Shown: positions 17,250-25,176 of the stretch, in pieces | Layout of the letters: each line of letters begins with the position of its first letter | How positions within the stretch are numbered: the stretch's first letter is position 1 | Assembly (NCBI GenBank): GCA_002205125.1 | Contig: NIOE01000002.1 | Span: 1-64,000, forward strand | DNA from: Roseateles noduli | Lineage (GTDB): Bacteria; Pseudomonadota; Gammaproteobacteria; Burkholderiales; Burkholderiaceae_C | DNA length: 64,000 nt | Direction of reading: 5' to 3' | The notes under the pieces: generated by a model | The model's database searches: none | The model's input: only the letters and a program-made list of their open reading frames with translations | Told to the model about the DNA's origin: nothing | Made by a program: the position numbers and the translations under genes

Positions 17250-17873
17250 TCAGCGATCGCGCAACGGGGCTTGGTAGTTCAACCCGCCGCGCTTGGCGTT
17301 GCGCTCCTCGATTTCGCGCTGACGCGCGATGCGGTCGCCCTCGCTCGCATTGGCGGCGCTGTGCATCGCCTCCGCGCGACGGCGGGCGTCTGCGCCGCCG
17401 GTCAGGCTGCTCTGCGCGTCGACGGCTTGCTTGCTCACGTTCCAGTCCGAAGCGGAGTAGCTGCCCTGACCCTTCTGGCACTGGCGCGCGCGGCGGATTT
17501 CGTCCTGGACGAACTTCTTGGCGTCTGCGCTCAGCGAGATCGAGCTGGCCTTGGTCTCCATCGCGGCGATGTCGCGGTCGGAGGGGCAGAAGTTGGAAGG
17601 CGCCGCCGGCCCGGACGGCTGCACCCCGTTGGTCTGCTGCTGCTCTCTCTCAGCCGCCGCCTTGGCGCGCTCCGCGGCCGCTCGGTCCGCAGACGTGTCG
17701 ATGACGTTGCTCTGCAGCGATTGCGGCCGCATCTGCTCGCCCTTCGCCGCGCACGGCTGGTCCGAGTAATGGGTCTTGCCGTCGGTGGTGCATTTCCAGA
17801 CTTGGGCGTGGGCACCGGTCGCGGCAACGGCGCCCAGCATGAGTCCGACAGCAAATGGCTTGATCTTCTTCAT
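17250..17873 (-). CDS. DUF4124-domain periplasmic protein
   Basis: 207 residues with an N-terminal signal peptide (MKKIKPFAVGLMLGAVAATGAHA) followed directly by a DUF4124 segment (QVWKCTTDGKTHYSDQPCAA), where two Cys likely pair. The rest is Ala/Glu/Arg-rich and probably helical, with another Cys pair (FCPSDRD, RQCQKG). DUF4124 proteins are common in beta/gammaproteobacterial envelopes and of unknown function. GGGAGAA precedes the ATG. Confidence 0.82.
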   Translation of the reverse strand: MKKIKPFAVGLMLGAVAATGAHAQVWKCTTDGKTHYSDQPCAAKGEQMRPQSLQSNVIDTSADRAAAERAKAAAEREQQQTNGVQPSGPAAPSNFCPSDRDIAAMETKASSISLSADAKKFVQDEIRRARQCQKGQGSYSASDWNVSKQAVDAQSSLTGGADARRRAEAMHSAANASEGDRIARQREIEERNAKRGGLNYQAPLRDR

Positions 17874-17939
17874 TGGTTCTCCCAGAGTTCCGTTGAACGT
17901 GTCAGACCGCCATCGTGTTGACAGCCACCGATGCGCCGT

Positions 17940-18590
17940 TCAATCGTCGGAAGATAGTTGGGCTGGCAGAGATTCGATAAACTTGCTGAAACTCAACGAA
18001 GAGTTGGCCACCAAGGTGAAGTTTTTTGATTTTCGGAATCCTTTTGTCAGACCTTCATAAATTCTGTATTCTTTGGCGAACTTTTCATCTTTCCTCTGAA
18101 GTTCAGACTGCAGGTGCTCTTCGCATTTGATAGTTCGACCTGCCTTCAGAGTGCTGATTAGCGGAAGAATCCAGCATTCGACTGAATGAATGGCGATCGC
18201 AAAAATAATCTTATCGCCATGATTCTGGTAGATCGTCGGTGAAATTTTTGAGATTAAAAATTGCCTAACCTCGTCTATCAGTTCTTCTTCCGGCTTTGGT
18301 TTGCCGCCGACTGTAAGCCCAATACCAACGCTTGAACGTTCGCATATGTCAGTGTCCAGTTGGATGATGACATAATTGTTATGCGCGAACACGTCCTCGA
18401 AATTGAGTGCTGAGCAATATTCAATGACGTTCTCAAAACCACCGAAATTTTCTTGCCGACTATCATCGGTAGCATCACGCATCGGCTGGGTCGGATTGAT
18501 ATCCACATCCTCTCGATAATATGAATTGAGGATAGCCTCCAGCACGGCTTGATCGGTAATCCCCTCGGTCACGAGTGCGATGCTCAGCAT
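17940..18590 (-). CDS. TOPRIM-like protein paired with AAA ATPase (candidate defence effector)
   Basis: 216 residues. The N-terminus matches a TOPRIM fold: acidic residue in LVTEGITDQAVLEAIL (Glu9) and a DxD motif in VIIQLDTD (Asp79, Asp81). A later AIHSVECWILPLI (His135, Glu138) resembles the third acidic/aromatic motif of small TOPRIM nucleases such as RloB or DUF4276 proteins. Start is one base after the ATPase stop, so the pair is coupled. The base composition is clearly AT-richer than the flanking genes, a sign of transfer. TOPRIM plus ABC-type ATPase is the layout of OLD/Gabija/PARIS-type defence modules; exact family not determined. Confidence 0.68.
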   Translation of the reverse strand: MLSIALVTEGITDQAVLEAILNSYYREDVDINPTQPMRDATDDSRQENFGGFENVIEYCSALNFEDVFAHNNYVIIQLDTDICERSSVGIGLTVGGKPKPEEELIDEVRQFLISKISPTIYQNHGDKIIFAIAIHSVECWILPLISTLKAGRTIKCEEHLQSELQRKDEKFAKEYRIYEGLTKGFRKSKNFTLVANSSLSFSKFIESLPAQLSSDD

Positions 18591-18591
18591 G

Positions 18592-19863
18592 TCAGAAAGT
18601 CTTTGGCAATCCGCCCAGCAGGCCGCGAAGGAACATGTCCGAAAGTCGTTGAGGCGATTTGGGGTCAGTCGCTGGCTTTTGTATCCGCTTTAGACGAGTT
18701 TTTCCGCTCGGACTGCGCGACACCACAAACAGACGCTGCTCATCGTCATCCAAATTTAGGCCGTCGAGGATTGAGGGATTGTGGGTGGTGAGGATAACCT
18801 GCTTGTCGGAACTCTTGGAAACCTTCACCAGTTCACGAATCAGCCTTTCGCATAACTTGGGATTCAATGATGCGTCGATGTTGTCGACCGCGAAGAATTT
18901 TGGAGTGTGGCCGCTTGTGAATAGCAAGAGATAGAAGAGTAAGAACAGAAACCCTTCATTCGTGCTGGATGCTTCGAAGAACGCGTGCTGGTCGTCGAGG
19001 TACCGATCCTTGACCTCCAAACTGCCAATATTCAGATCCTCGACGATGCGAAAGTCTTCAAACCACCCGAGAACTTTCAAGCCCTGCTTTATTTCATCGA
19101 TGCTCGATTGATTGTCGTGCAGATGAACCGAAAGAAGTCGCAGTAAACCCTCTCCGTTGATGCCGAGAGGTTCAATTTGACCTTCACGCTGGAGTGTTCG
19201 AAGTGCGGAGTTTTCTGGGGAATAAATAATGAACGAGCCCAGCCGGTCTCCAAATTTTGAGTTCTTGAGTACGATCTGATCAAACGCTTTTCCAAGATCT
19301 TTGTCGATACTGAGGTTGAATGTGAAGGCTTTTTGCGTTGCGTCAGACGTTTTTGCGGCGCCCTCATCTAAATTATTCTTAGATTCGACCGCTGAGGAAT
19401 GCTCTTTCAGGCTCTTCAAGAGGTCGGTTAGCATTGCCCTCGATGTGTCCGACTTGGAGGAAACTTCCACGTACGACTTGATGACGCGGAAAAAGTCGTC
19501 TGCAGTCAGGCCAATCGTGGGCAGGCTCTTTGCTGTCCACTTGGAGTACGGGGTGTTGTCGTTTGTAAGCAGGTAAGCCGCATCGCCCTCTTCGCCCATA
19601 TCCACTGTGATAGAGATGGGGTCGTTCTCATTGAAGCCGGCGAAGCGTGGGCGCATGTTTTGCGGCCTCGTGACCCGAATGCCACGTGATGAGAGAAACT
19701 CGTTGTCCAACTTCTCTGTCGCCGCAGCTCCGGCCAAAGCGATTGCCTCAAGAATGTTGCTCTTCCCCGCGCCATTCTCTCCAATGAGAACATTCACTCG
19801 ACCAAGAGGAAGTTTAAGACTCTCAATGGTCTTGTAATTCTTAATTTCTATATGGTCGATCAT
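18592..19863 (-). CDS. ABC-type AAA ATPase (OLD/RecF-like), candidate defence sensor
   Basis: 423 residues. Begins MIDHIEIKNYKTIESLKLPL, the usual start of AAA_15/AAA_21 ATPases, with Walker A GENGAGKS at 28-35. A signature-like segment STNEGFLFLLFYLLLF, a Walker B region FFAVDNIDASLNPKL, and a switch histidine in LTTHNPSILDG complete an ABC/SMC-type head. The coiled-coil insert is short. No TOPRIM domain is fused; that role is taken by the next gene. AT-rich relative to neighbours and adjacent to tRNA-Asn genes. Role inferred from architecture: sensing or sequestering, releasing the effector during phage infection. Confidence 0.78.
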   Translation of the reverse strand: MIDHIEIKNYKTIESLKLPLGRVNVLIGENGAGKSNILEAIALAGAAATEKLDNEFLSSRGIRVTRPQNMRPRFAGFNENDPISITVDMGEEGDAAYLLTNDNTPYSKWTAKSLPTIGLTADDFFRVIKSYVEVSSKSDTSRAMLTDLLKSLKEHSSAVESKNNLDEGAAKTSDATQKAFTFNLSIDKDLGKAFDQIVLKNSKFGDRLGSFIIYSPENSALRTLQREGQIEPLGINGEGLLRLLSVHLHDNQSSIDEIKQGLKVLGWFEDFRIVEDLNIGSLEVKDRYLDDQHAFFEASSTNEGFLFLLFYLLLFTSGHTPKFFAVDNIDASLNPKLCERLIRELVKVSKSSDKQVILTTHNPSILDGLNLDDDEQRLFVVSRSPSGKTRLKRIQKPATDPKSPQRLSDMFLRGLLGGLPKTF

Positions 19864-20132
19864 GGCTTCCCATCCAGAAAATTTAGAGCCTTTGCTGGAA
19901 GGCTGTGGATATGAACAAAATCCAACGGTTCTTCTTCAGTTCTCGTTGGATCGGTTGTACACAAGCTTTGGGCGTGCAGAGCACTGACAGTCATTGTCAC
20001 TGACAAGTAGAGCGAGCCCGATCGCCCGGGTGTCGCCTGCGACCCGCAAGTGGCTGTTCTTAGGGCCGATGCTTCGCGCCACATGTTAAGTGGGGCAGTG
20101 GCGTGGAGGTGCAAGAAGAGGGTCCAAAGAAA
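19864..20132. other. Spacer between ATPase gene and tRNA terminator, no gene seen
   Basis: About 270 bp of mixed composition, upstream of the ATPase and downstream of the tRNA-Asn gene. It should hold the ATPase promoter. I compared it by eye with the tRNA 3' end and saw no direct repeat that would mark an attachment site. Confidence 0.4.
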
Positions 20133-20162
20133 AAGCCCCGACATCTTTCGATGACGGGGCTT
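20133..20162 (-). terminator. Terminator of the first tRNA-Asn gene
   Basis: Stem AAGCCCCG / CGGGGCTT extended through an A-A mismatch by CATC / GATG, loop TTTC. On the minus strand it ends in TTTTTCTTT, seven bases after the tRNA 3' end. Confidence 0.85.
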
Positions 20163-20168
20163 CAATTT

Positions 20169-20244
20169 TGGCTCCTCGACCTGGGCTCGAACCAGGGACC
20201 TACGGATTAACAGTCCGGCGCTCTACCGACTGAGCTATCGAGGA
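20169..20244 (-). tRNA. tRNA-Asn (GTT)
   Basis: 76 nt, encoded CCA. Acceptor stem TCCTCGA / TCGAGGA, D-arm AGCTCAGTCGGTAGAGC, anticodon loop CTGTTAA with GTT, T-arm GGTTCGAGCC. Very close to E. coli tRNA-Asn in the anticodon arm. It differs from the second copy only by a compensatory T-A to C-G change in the acceptor stem. Confidence 0.97.
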
Positions 20245-20314
20245 AAAGTCTGCTCAGATCCAATCGATCTGAATTCTTGGGTCAGCGTCTTCGGTAGGAC
20301 TCTGACTTAAAAAG

Positions 20315-20338
20315 AACGAAGGTCCGAAGACCTTCGTT
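20315..20338 (-). terminator. Terminator of the second tRNA-Asn gene
   Basis: Perfect 10-bp stem AACGAAGGTC / GACCTTCGTT with loop CGAA; CTTTTTAAG follows on the minus strand. Each tRNA thus has its own terminator. Confidence 0.82.
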
Positions 20339-20347
20339 ATCTGATCT

Positions 20348-20423
20348 TGGCTCCCCGACCTGGGCTCGAACCAGGGACCTACGGATTAACAGTCCGGCGC
20401 TCTACCGACTGAGCTATCGGGGA
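20348..20423 (-). tRNA. tRNA-Asn (GTT), second copy
   Basis: 76 nt with encoded CCA. Identical to the copy at 20169 except the acceptor pair (TCCCCGA / TCGGGGA), so the duplication has had time for a compensatory double change. Confidence 0.97.
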
Positions 20424-20459
20424 TCAGAGCCTAAGAGTATACACAGAAAAATCAGTACC

Positions 20460-22694
20460 TCACAAGACCCACTCCACCGACGCGCGCCATGTGCGATTGG
20501 CGAGCGGATACAGGTAGACGTGTCCGTACTGGTAAGGCGACTCGCGCCACGCACGACGGTTGGTCGCGTTGTCCACGCCGACCCGCCAGATCAGCAGCTG
20601 GTTGCCCACGTTCTGCTCGTAGCGCGCGCCCAGGTCCAGCCGCGTCCAGCTCGGGATCGCCACCGAGTTGTCCGGCACCACCATCCGCTTGCCCTCGTAG
20701 ACCACGCCCGCCAGCAGCTCAAGACCTGGCACGCCCGCGCTGTGCCGCGCCTGCAGCTTCAGCACCGTCTCCGGCACGTTGGTCGGCTTCAGGCCGTTGA
20801 GCGTCGCATCCGCGCTGCCGTCCCGGCGCGCGTGCAGCTTCATCGCGCTGGCCATCAGGCCGCCGCCCGTCCACTTCAGATCGGCCTGCGCTTCCACACC
20901 GCGGTGGTTCTGCTTCCCGTCGATGCGGCTCTCGAGCATGTCGTTGCCGCCCACCACCACCGCCACATCGTTCGTCGCCGGCTTGCTGATGTCGAAGTAG
21001 TTGATCGACCAGTCCACCGTGCGGCTGCCCGACTTCAGACCGATCTCCCATTGCTTGCTGCGGATCGCCGCGAGCGGTCGACCTGCATTCGCATAGATGG
21101 GCAGGTTGGGCGCGACGGCCGATTCGACGCCTTCGCCCCAGCTCGCATACGCAAGCAGCTGCGGATCGATCGCGTAGCTCACGCCCAGCCACGGCGTCGT
21201 GACCGACTGGCGATAGCTCGTCGCCTCGTCGTCCTCGCCCGCGGGCACGTTGACCTGGAACGAATCGCGATTCAGCCGCGTGTGCCGCACGCCCAGCCAG
21301 CCTTGCCACTGCGCGCTGAACTGCATCGCGTCGCGGAAGTAGAACTCGGTGCTGCGTTCGGTGCGGTCCGTGTTGGTCGAACCCAGCGTCGGGTCGGCCA
21401 CCGTCGGCAGCGTGCCCCAGATGTTGCCGGTGCCCGCCCAGTTGTAGGCCTGGCCCTGCAGCCGGCTCTTGTAGCGCGAGAACAGCACGCCCGTCGACAC
21501 CTGGTGCTCGACGCCCAGGAGCGTCAGCCTGCCCTGCGCCGACAGGTCGAGCGCGTCGCTGTTGCGATGCTCGTTGTCGCTGCGGAAGTCGTACTGGTCG
21601 AAGGTCCCGTCGGGGCAGTAGGTGCTCGGGTAATACGTGCCGTCGCCCGCCGTGCACCCGAACGGATACGCGAGGCGGTCGTCGTTCACCAGCCGCTGGA
21701 TCGCCGCATGCGCCTGCAGCTTCCAGTCGGCGTTCAGCTGATGCTGCACGCGCAGCGAGGCGGTGCGGCCTTCGAAGATGACCGGCTGGCTCCACGACTG
21801 GTTGTTCAGGTTGATGCGCGGATCGATGGCCTTCGCGTCGGGCAGCTTGTCGCCGAGCAGGCTGAAGCCGGGCTGGCTCGGTTGGGCCTGGCGGCTGATC
21901 TCGGCCTCCGCCTCGACCAGCGTGTCGCGTGTGACGCGCCAGTCGCCGGCGACGGCCATCATCCAGCGGCTGCCGTCGGCGTCGCGCAGCTCGGGGCGCA
22001 GCTTGGCGGCCTCGACGTTGACGCGCAGGCCGAAGGCCTTGTCGTTGCCGTGACCGTCGCCGAAGCGGCGGCTCCAGTCCATCGCGGACTCGATGGTGCC
22101 GCGCTCGCTCACGCCCAGGCGCACGCTGGTGAGTTCCACCGTCGGGCGCTTCACGACGAGGTTGACCAGCCCGCCTGGGGCGCTGGTGCCGGCCTGGATG
22201 CCGGTCGTGCCCTTGATGACTTCGAGGCTGCTCTTGTTGGCGAGCGACAGGGCGGTCTCGGCGTTGATCGGCAGGCCGTCGCGGCGGTAGTTGAAGCGGT
22301 TGTCGAGGTCGTAGCCGCGGATCTTCAGATAGGAGACGTAGCCGGCCGAGTTGTACGAGTCGCCGACGCTCGCGTCGAGCAGCGTCAGCCCGGCGAGGTT
22401 GAACAGGCCGCGGTCGGCGAGTTGCTCGGCGCTGACGATGCTGGCCTGGATCGGGAGCTTGGCCACGGGCGTGTCGCCGAAGCCGCCGGCCATCACGGGC
22501 GCGTCGGACTTGCCCTTGACGACGACGCTGGGCAGGGCGGGGGAGGGGGTCTGCGCGTTGGCCGAAGCGTTGGCCGGCGTGCTGGCCGGAGAGTCGGTCG
22601 ACTGCGCGGCGGCATGCAGCGAGACGCCGCCGGCGATCAGCGCGATCGCGAGCCGATGCAGCGGGAAGGAATTCAGAGCGGACGAAGTTGCCAT
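20460..22694 (-). CDS. TonB-dependent receptor, probably for thiamin or a precursor
   Basis: 744-residue outer-membrane receptor. Signal peptide (LAIALIAGGVSLHAAAQS), Ser/Ala/Pro linker, TonB-box-like LPSVVVKGKSD, a plug domain (YLKIRGYDLDNRFNYRRDGL; IKGTTGIQAGTSAPGGLVNL) and a barrel ending in Trp-Val-Leu. By domain pattern it would be called a ferric-siderophore receptor, but a TPP riboswitch lies in its leader, so thiamin, thiamin phosphates or a precursor is the more likely cargo; such receptors were predicted from THI-element regulons in other Gram-negatives. Start at 22694 chosen because the signal peptide follows; an in-frame Met 16 codons upstream exists. Confidence 0.9.
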   Translation of the reverse strand: MATSSALNSFPLHRLAIALIAGGVSLHAAAQSTDSPASTPANASANAQTPSPALPSVVVKGKSDAPVMAGGFGDTPVAKLPIQASIVSAEQLADRGLFNLAGLTLLDASVGDSYNSAGYVSYLKIRGYDLDNRFNYRRDGLPINAETALSLANKSSLEVIKGTTGIQAGTSAPGGLVNLVVKRPTVELTSVRLGVSERGTIESAMDWSRRFGDGHGNDKAFGLRVNVEAAKLRPELRDADGSRWMMAVAGDWRVTRDTLVEAEAEISRQAQPSQPGFSLLGDKLPDAKAIDPRINLNNQSWSQPVIFEGRTASLRVQHQLNADWKLQAHAAIQRLVNDDRLAYPFGCTAGDGTYYPSTYCPDGTFDQYDFRSDNEHRNSDALDLSAQGRLTLLGVEHQVSTGVLFSRYKSRLQGQAYNWAGTGNIWGTLPTVADPTLGSTNTDRTERSTEFYFRDAMQFSAQWQGWLGVRHTRLNRDSFQVNVPAGEDDEATSYRQSVTTPWLGVSYAIDPQLLAYASWGEGVESAVAPNLPIYANAGRPLAAIRSKQWEIGLKSGSRTVDWSINYFDISKPATNDVAVVVGGNDMLESRIDGKQNHRGVEAQADLKWTGGGLMASAMKLHARRDGSADATLNGLKPTNVPETVLKLQARHSAGVPGLELLAGVVYEGKRMVVPDNSVAIPSWTRLDLGARYEQNVGNQLLIWRVGVDNATNRRAWRESPYQYGHVYLYPLANRTWRASVEWVL

Positions 22695-22788
22695 CGATGT
22701 GCCGAAGCCAGAAATGCGATGGCAGGTCGGCAAACCGGGCACGCCGATGAGAAGGCGGCGTGCGGGACACGAGGCGTGTCGAAGGCAT

Positions 22789-22877
22789 GCTTCCCTGCGC
22801 GAGGATTACCTCAATCAGGTTCAAAGGGACTTTCTCAGCCGGGCCATCGACGGATCGATGGCGCAGCACCCCTAGCG
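22789..22877 (-). promoter_or_regulatory. TPP riboswitch (THI element)
   Basis: On the minus strand the conserved blocks appear in order: TAGGGGTGCT, then an extra stem CCATCGA / TCGATGG, GGCTGAGA, CCCTTTGAACCTGA, GGTAAT and GCGCAGGGAAGC. These are the pyrimidine-sensing CTGAGA block and pyrophosphate-helix signatures of the thiamin pyrophosphate aptamer. The element ends about 94 nt upstream of the receptor start, leaving room for an expression platform that would turn the receptor off when TPP is plentiful. Confidence 0.95.
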
Positions 22878-22991
22878 AACTCGCCGGACGGGCCGGTGAG
22901 CGGTGGTGATTCTAGCGGGAGGCCCACAGATGACCTTGGCGTCCAGGGATTTCGCAGGCCAGGCTCGTCCTCGGGTCGTGCGCCCGAGCGC

Positions 22992-23513
22992 TCATCGAGC
23001 CGTCGGATGAGGACGGAGCAGGCCGAGCTCAGTGAGTCGCTCGATGCCCCGATTGACGGATCCCGTCTTGTATTTGAAGTCGCCCGATCGCGAGAACCAC
23101 CGAAGGCGTGTGCCGTCGTGCAACTGGAACGTCAGTCGGTGCTGGCGCGACATGAACGCCCACCTCAATCCATAGCCACCTGCAAGCGCCAGCATGCCGA
23201 TCTGGATGTGGGTACCCGGCTGGAGATCGTTCCAATAGATGCTGAGACCGACAAGTACCCCTGCCAGCAGAAGGAGCACGATCACACCGGCCACGATGCG
23301 CACCGGTGCCAACTTGGCGTCGTAGACCGCATGAGACACCCGCTCGGTGGGAACGACGTCGATCCGATAGGGCGTCTTGATCGAGAGTTGCTTGCGCAGC
23401 ACCCGCAGGCCGTCGTCCCCGATGCTCACCACTTGGCCGATGTGATACGCGTAGTCGTCGGGCGACGCGAAGATGGCGTAGGTCTCGCGCTCCTGCCGGT
23501 GATTGCTTTCCAT
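22992..23513 (-). CDS. Hypothetical inner-membrane protein, two helices
   Basis: About 173 residues, family not recognised. Two hydrophobic helices (VRIVAGVIVLLLLAGVLVGL and IQIGMLALAGGYGLRWAF) are flanked by soluble parts: an N-terminal segment (YAIFASPDDYAYHIGQVVSI) and a basic C-terminal segment (HRLTFQLHDGTRLRWFSRSG). The hairpin-in-membrane layout suggests both soluble parts face the cytoplasm. Start at 23513 has GAGGAACAGGG just upstream. Stands alone. Confidence 0.7.
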   Translation of the reverse strand: MESNHRQERETYAIFASPDDYAYHIGQVVSIGDDGLRVLRKQLSIKTPYRIDVVPTERVSHAVYDAKLAPVRIVAGVIVLLLLAGVLVGLSIYWNDLQPGTHIQIGMLALAGGYGLRWAFMSRQHRLTFQLHDGTRLRWFSRSGDFKYKTGSVNRGIERLTELGLLRPHPTAR

Positions 23514-23776
23514 CCCTGTTCCTCGTGTTGTCGCCCGTTTGATCAATCAGGTCGTGTTGTCGGCGCTCGCCGGCGGTCCCGGTGAGCGGACGAGAGTCTA
23601 GCGAGATCAAAAGAGGGCTTCGGAGGCGTCCGGAAGCCCGAAGGCGCTTCCCGTTTGTCCGCCGCTGATGCAGTTCACGCCGCCGGCGCGCAGCTTCGTC
23701 TCCTGACGCTCGCAAGTGGCCGGGTCGATGACGACACTGACTCCATCGACACAGCCAACGCCTTCAGGAGATCGAC

Positions 23777-24028
23777 ATGAACGCCACCCGCCTCAGCATC
23801 ACTTCCGCCACCAACACCACCGTCAAGGCGGTCGCCTTCGGTGCCATCGCGGCGCTGGCCCTGGGCCTCGGGATCGCTCATGCACAAGGCCAGCGCGAGA
23901 TGCGCGCCTCGATCGTCACGCTGGATCCGGTGGTGATCAGCGTCAAGCGCGAACAGCTGCCGACCGTGTACATCACCGGCCGCCGCAGCGCCGACGCGGT
24001 CGACGCGCACGTCGCCTCGGCCGAGTGA
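23777..24028 (+). CDS. Small membrane/exported protein, type A, copy 1
   Basis: 83 residues, unrecognised. A hydrophobic helix (VKAVAFGAIAALALGLGIAHA) near the N-terminus acts as signal anchor or cleavable signal (AHA). The rest is short and holds two related motifs, LDPVVISVKRE and LPTVYITGRR, then a Ser/Ala tail. CAGGAGATCGAC provides a strong ribosome-binding site. The twin motifs look like the VxVT-x-R stretch that precedes the plug of TonB-dependent receptors; that link is only a resemblance. First member of the A-B-A-B-A array. Confidence 0.8.
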   Translation: MNATRLSITSATNTTVKAVAFGAIAALALGLGIAHAQGQREMRASIVTLDPVVISVKREQLPTVYITGRRSADAVDAHVASAE

Positions 24029-24093
24029 ACGTCCCAGGTCGCGCTGTATCGGTGGAGCGATCCACGGACTGACGCCCTTCGGTTCGCTCCCAA

Positions 24094-24128
24094 GCAAGAC
24101 GCCCGGCTCATGCCGGGCGTCTTGCTTT
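24094..24128 (+). terminator. Terminator after type-A copy 1
   Basis: Long stem GCAAGACGCCCGGC / GCCGGGCGTCTTGC, loop TCAT, then TTT. Ends the type-A transcript before type-B copy 1. Confidence 0.88.
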
Positions 24129-24286
24129 GTAGAGCGCGCGGGCGATTGTTGCTGCGATCACAACGGCCCATTGCGACGCGGGCCGTTTATCCAAACGGGG
24201 CCCCCACCTAACCTTCAGTCATCGGCAAACGAAGCCGGCCAAGACCCCAGACACCCCGATCCAACGCTCTCTCAAAGGAACCCATC

Positions 24287-24616
24287 ATGACCGCCAAGAC
24301 CCTGATCGCCACCGCCCTGATCGCCCTGTCCGCCGCCGCCGTGCCGGCCTTCGCGCAGAGCTACAGCCACCTCGATCCGATCACGCAGAGCCAGAAGAGC
24401 CGCGCTGAAGTGCTGGCCGACCTGGAGATCTATCGCGAGTCCGGCCTGGCCGCTGTGGACCGCACCGAAGACAGCTCGCTGGAACTGAACCAGCGCGCCA
24501 AGGCCGAAGCCCGCTACGCCGAACTGAAGGCCTCGCCGAAGTACGCCGCCCTGGTCCAGCGCTTCGCCGCCAAGGAAGGCAAGGGCGCCGTCACGGAAGG
24601 CGTGTCCGCCCGCTGA
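24287..24616 (+). CDS. Small periplasmic protein, DUF4148-like, type B, copy 1
   Basis: 109 residues with a clear signal peptide (MTAKTLIATALIALSAAAVPAFA, cleaved before QSYSHLDP). The mature part reads TRAEVLADL-like (SRAEVLADLEIYRESGLAAV), then a helical AKAEARYAELKASPKYAALV stretch. This TRA.V..DL..Y...G pattern is that of DUF4148 proteins, abundant in Burkholderiales and of unknown function. AAAGGAA precedes the ATG. Nearly identical to copy 2 in the mature region. Confidence 0.82.
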   Translation: MTAKTLIATALIALSAAAVPAFAQSYSHLDPITQSQKSRAEVLADLEIYRESGLAAVDRTEDSSLELNQRAKAEARYAELKASPKYAALVQRFAAKEGKGAVTEGVSAR

Positions 24617-24637
24617 GCCCCGACCCAGCCCCCGCAG

Positions 24638-24668
24638 CGCCGCCCGGACGCAGGTCCCGGCGGCGTTT
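24638..24668 (+). terminator. Hairpin after type-B copy 1
   Basis: Stem CGCCGCCCGGA / TCCCGGCGGCG with one mismatch and a 6-nt loop, followed by TTTC. Equivalent in position to the perfect hairpin after copy 2. Confidence 0.65.
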
Positions 24669-24821
24669 CTCATTGAGAGCGACCGATGGCGCTTTCCGTT
24701 TGTCAGCCGCTGATGCAGTTCACGCCGCCGCGGCGCAGCTTCGTCTCCTGACGCTCGCAAGCCGGCGGGTCCATGACGACACTGACTCCATCGACACAGC
24801 AAACCGCCTCAGGAGAACGAC

Positions 24822-25076
24822 ATGACCCACACCGCCCGCCTTCAGATTTCTTCCGCTACCAACACCACCGTCAAGGCCGTCCTCTTCGGCGCGGTGGCCG
24901 CTGTGGTGCTGGGCCTGGGCATCGCCCACGCCGAAGGTCAGCGCGAACTGCGCGCCTCGATCGTGACGCTGGATCCGGTGGTGATCACCGCCAAGCGCGA
25001 GCAGCTGCCGACCGTGTACATCACAGGTCGCCGCGACACCTCGGCTGACGCCGTCCAGATCGCTTCCGCCCACTAA
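24822..25076 (+). CDS. Small membrane/exported protein, type A, copy 2
   Basis: 84 residues. Same plan as copy 1: hydrophobic helix (VKAVLFGAVAAVVLGLGIAHA), then LDPVVITAKRE and LPTVYITGRRD. It differs mainly at the N-terminus (MTHTARLQISS) and by one extra residue near the C-terminus. The core from QREL to ITGRR is almost unchanged in all three copies, which implies constraint on the mature part. Confidence 0.8.
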   Translation: MTHTARLQISSATNTTVKAVLFGAVAAVVLGLGIAHAEGQRELRASIVTLDPVVITAKREQLPTVYITGRRDTSADAVQIASAH

Positions 25077-25143
25077 GCCCTGACGGTTGCGCTGTATCGA
25101 TGGAGCGAGCCTCCGGCTGATAACGCCCTTGCCGCTCCCACCG

Positions 25144-25176
25144 AACGCCTGGCCTGTGCCAGGCGTTTTGCTTTTT
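25144..25176 (+). terminator. Terminator after type-A copy 2
   Basis: Stem AACGCCTGGC / GCCAGGCGTT, loop CTGT, followed by TTTTGCTTTTT. The stem differs from that of copy 3 by paired changes (CTGG/CCAG against CCGG/CCGG). Confidence 0.9.

Noticed and set aside
17940..19863. Naming the ATPase/TOPRIM pair as PARIS or Gabija
   Set aside because: Gabija needs a fused TOPRIM plus a helicase; PARIS AriB is a DUF4435 protein of different length. Neither match can be shown from sequence alone.
17880..20168. Attachment-site repeat of the tRNA-Asn 3' end flanking the AAA/TOPRIM cassette
   Set aside because: Searched by eye near 17.88-17.94 kb and in the spacer after 19.86 kb; no matching direct repeat and no integrase.
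20460..22694. Calling the receptor a ferric-siderophore receptor
   Set aside because: The TPP riboswitch in its leader argues for a thiamin-related substrate.
20520..23585. Very long open frame (about 1000 codons) opposite the thiamin-type receptor
   Set aside because: His/Arg/Ala-rich shadow of the real receptor gene on the other strand, with no recognisable domain; it also runs through the riboswitch.
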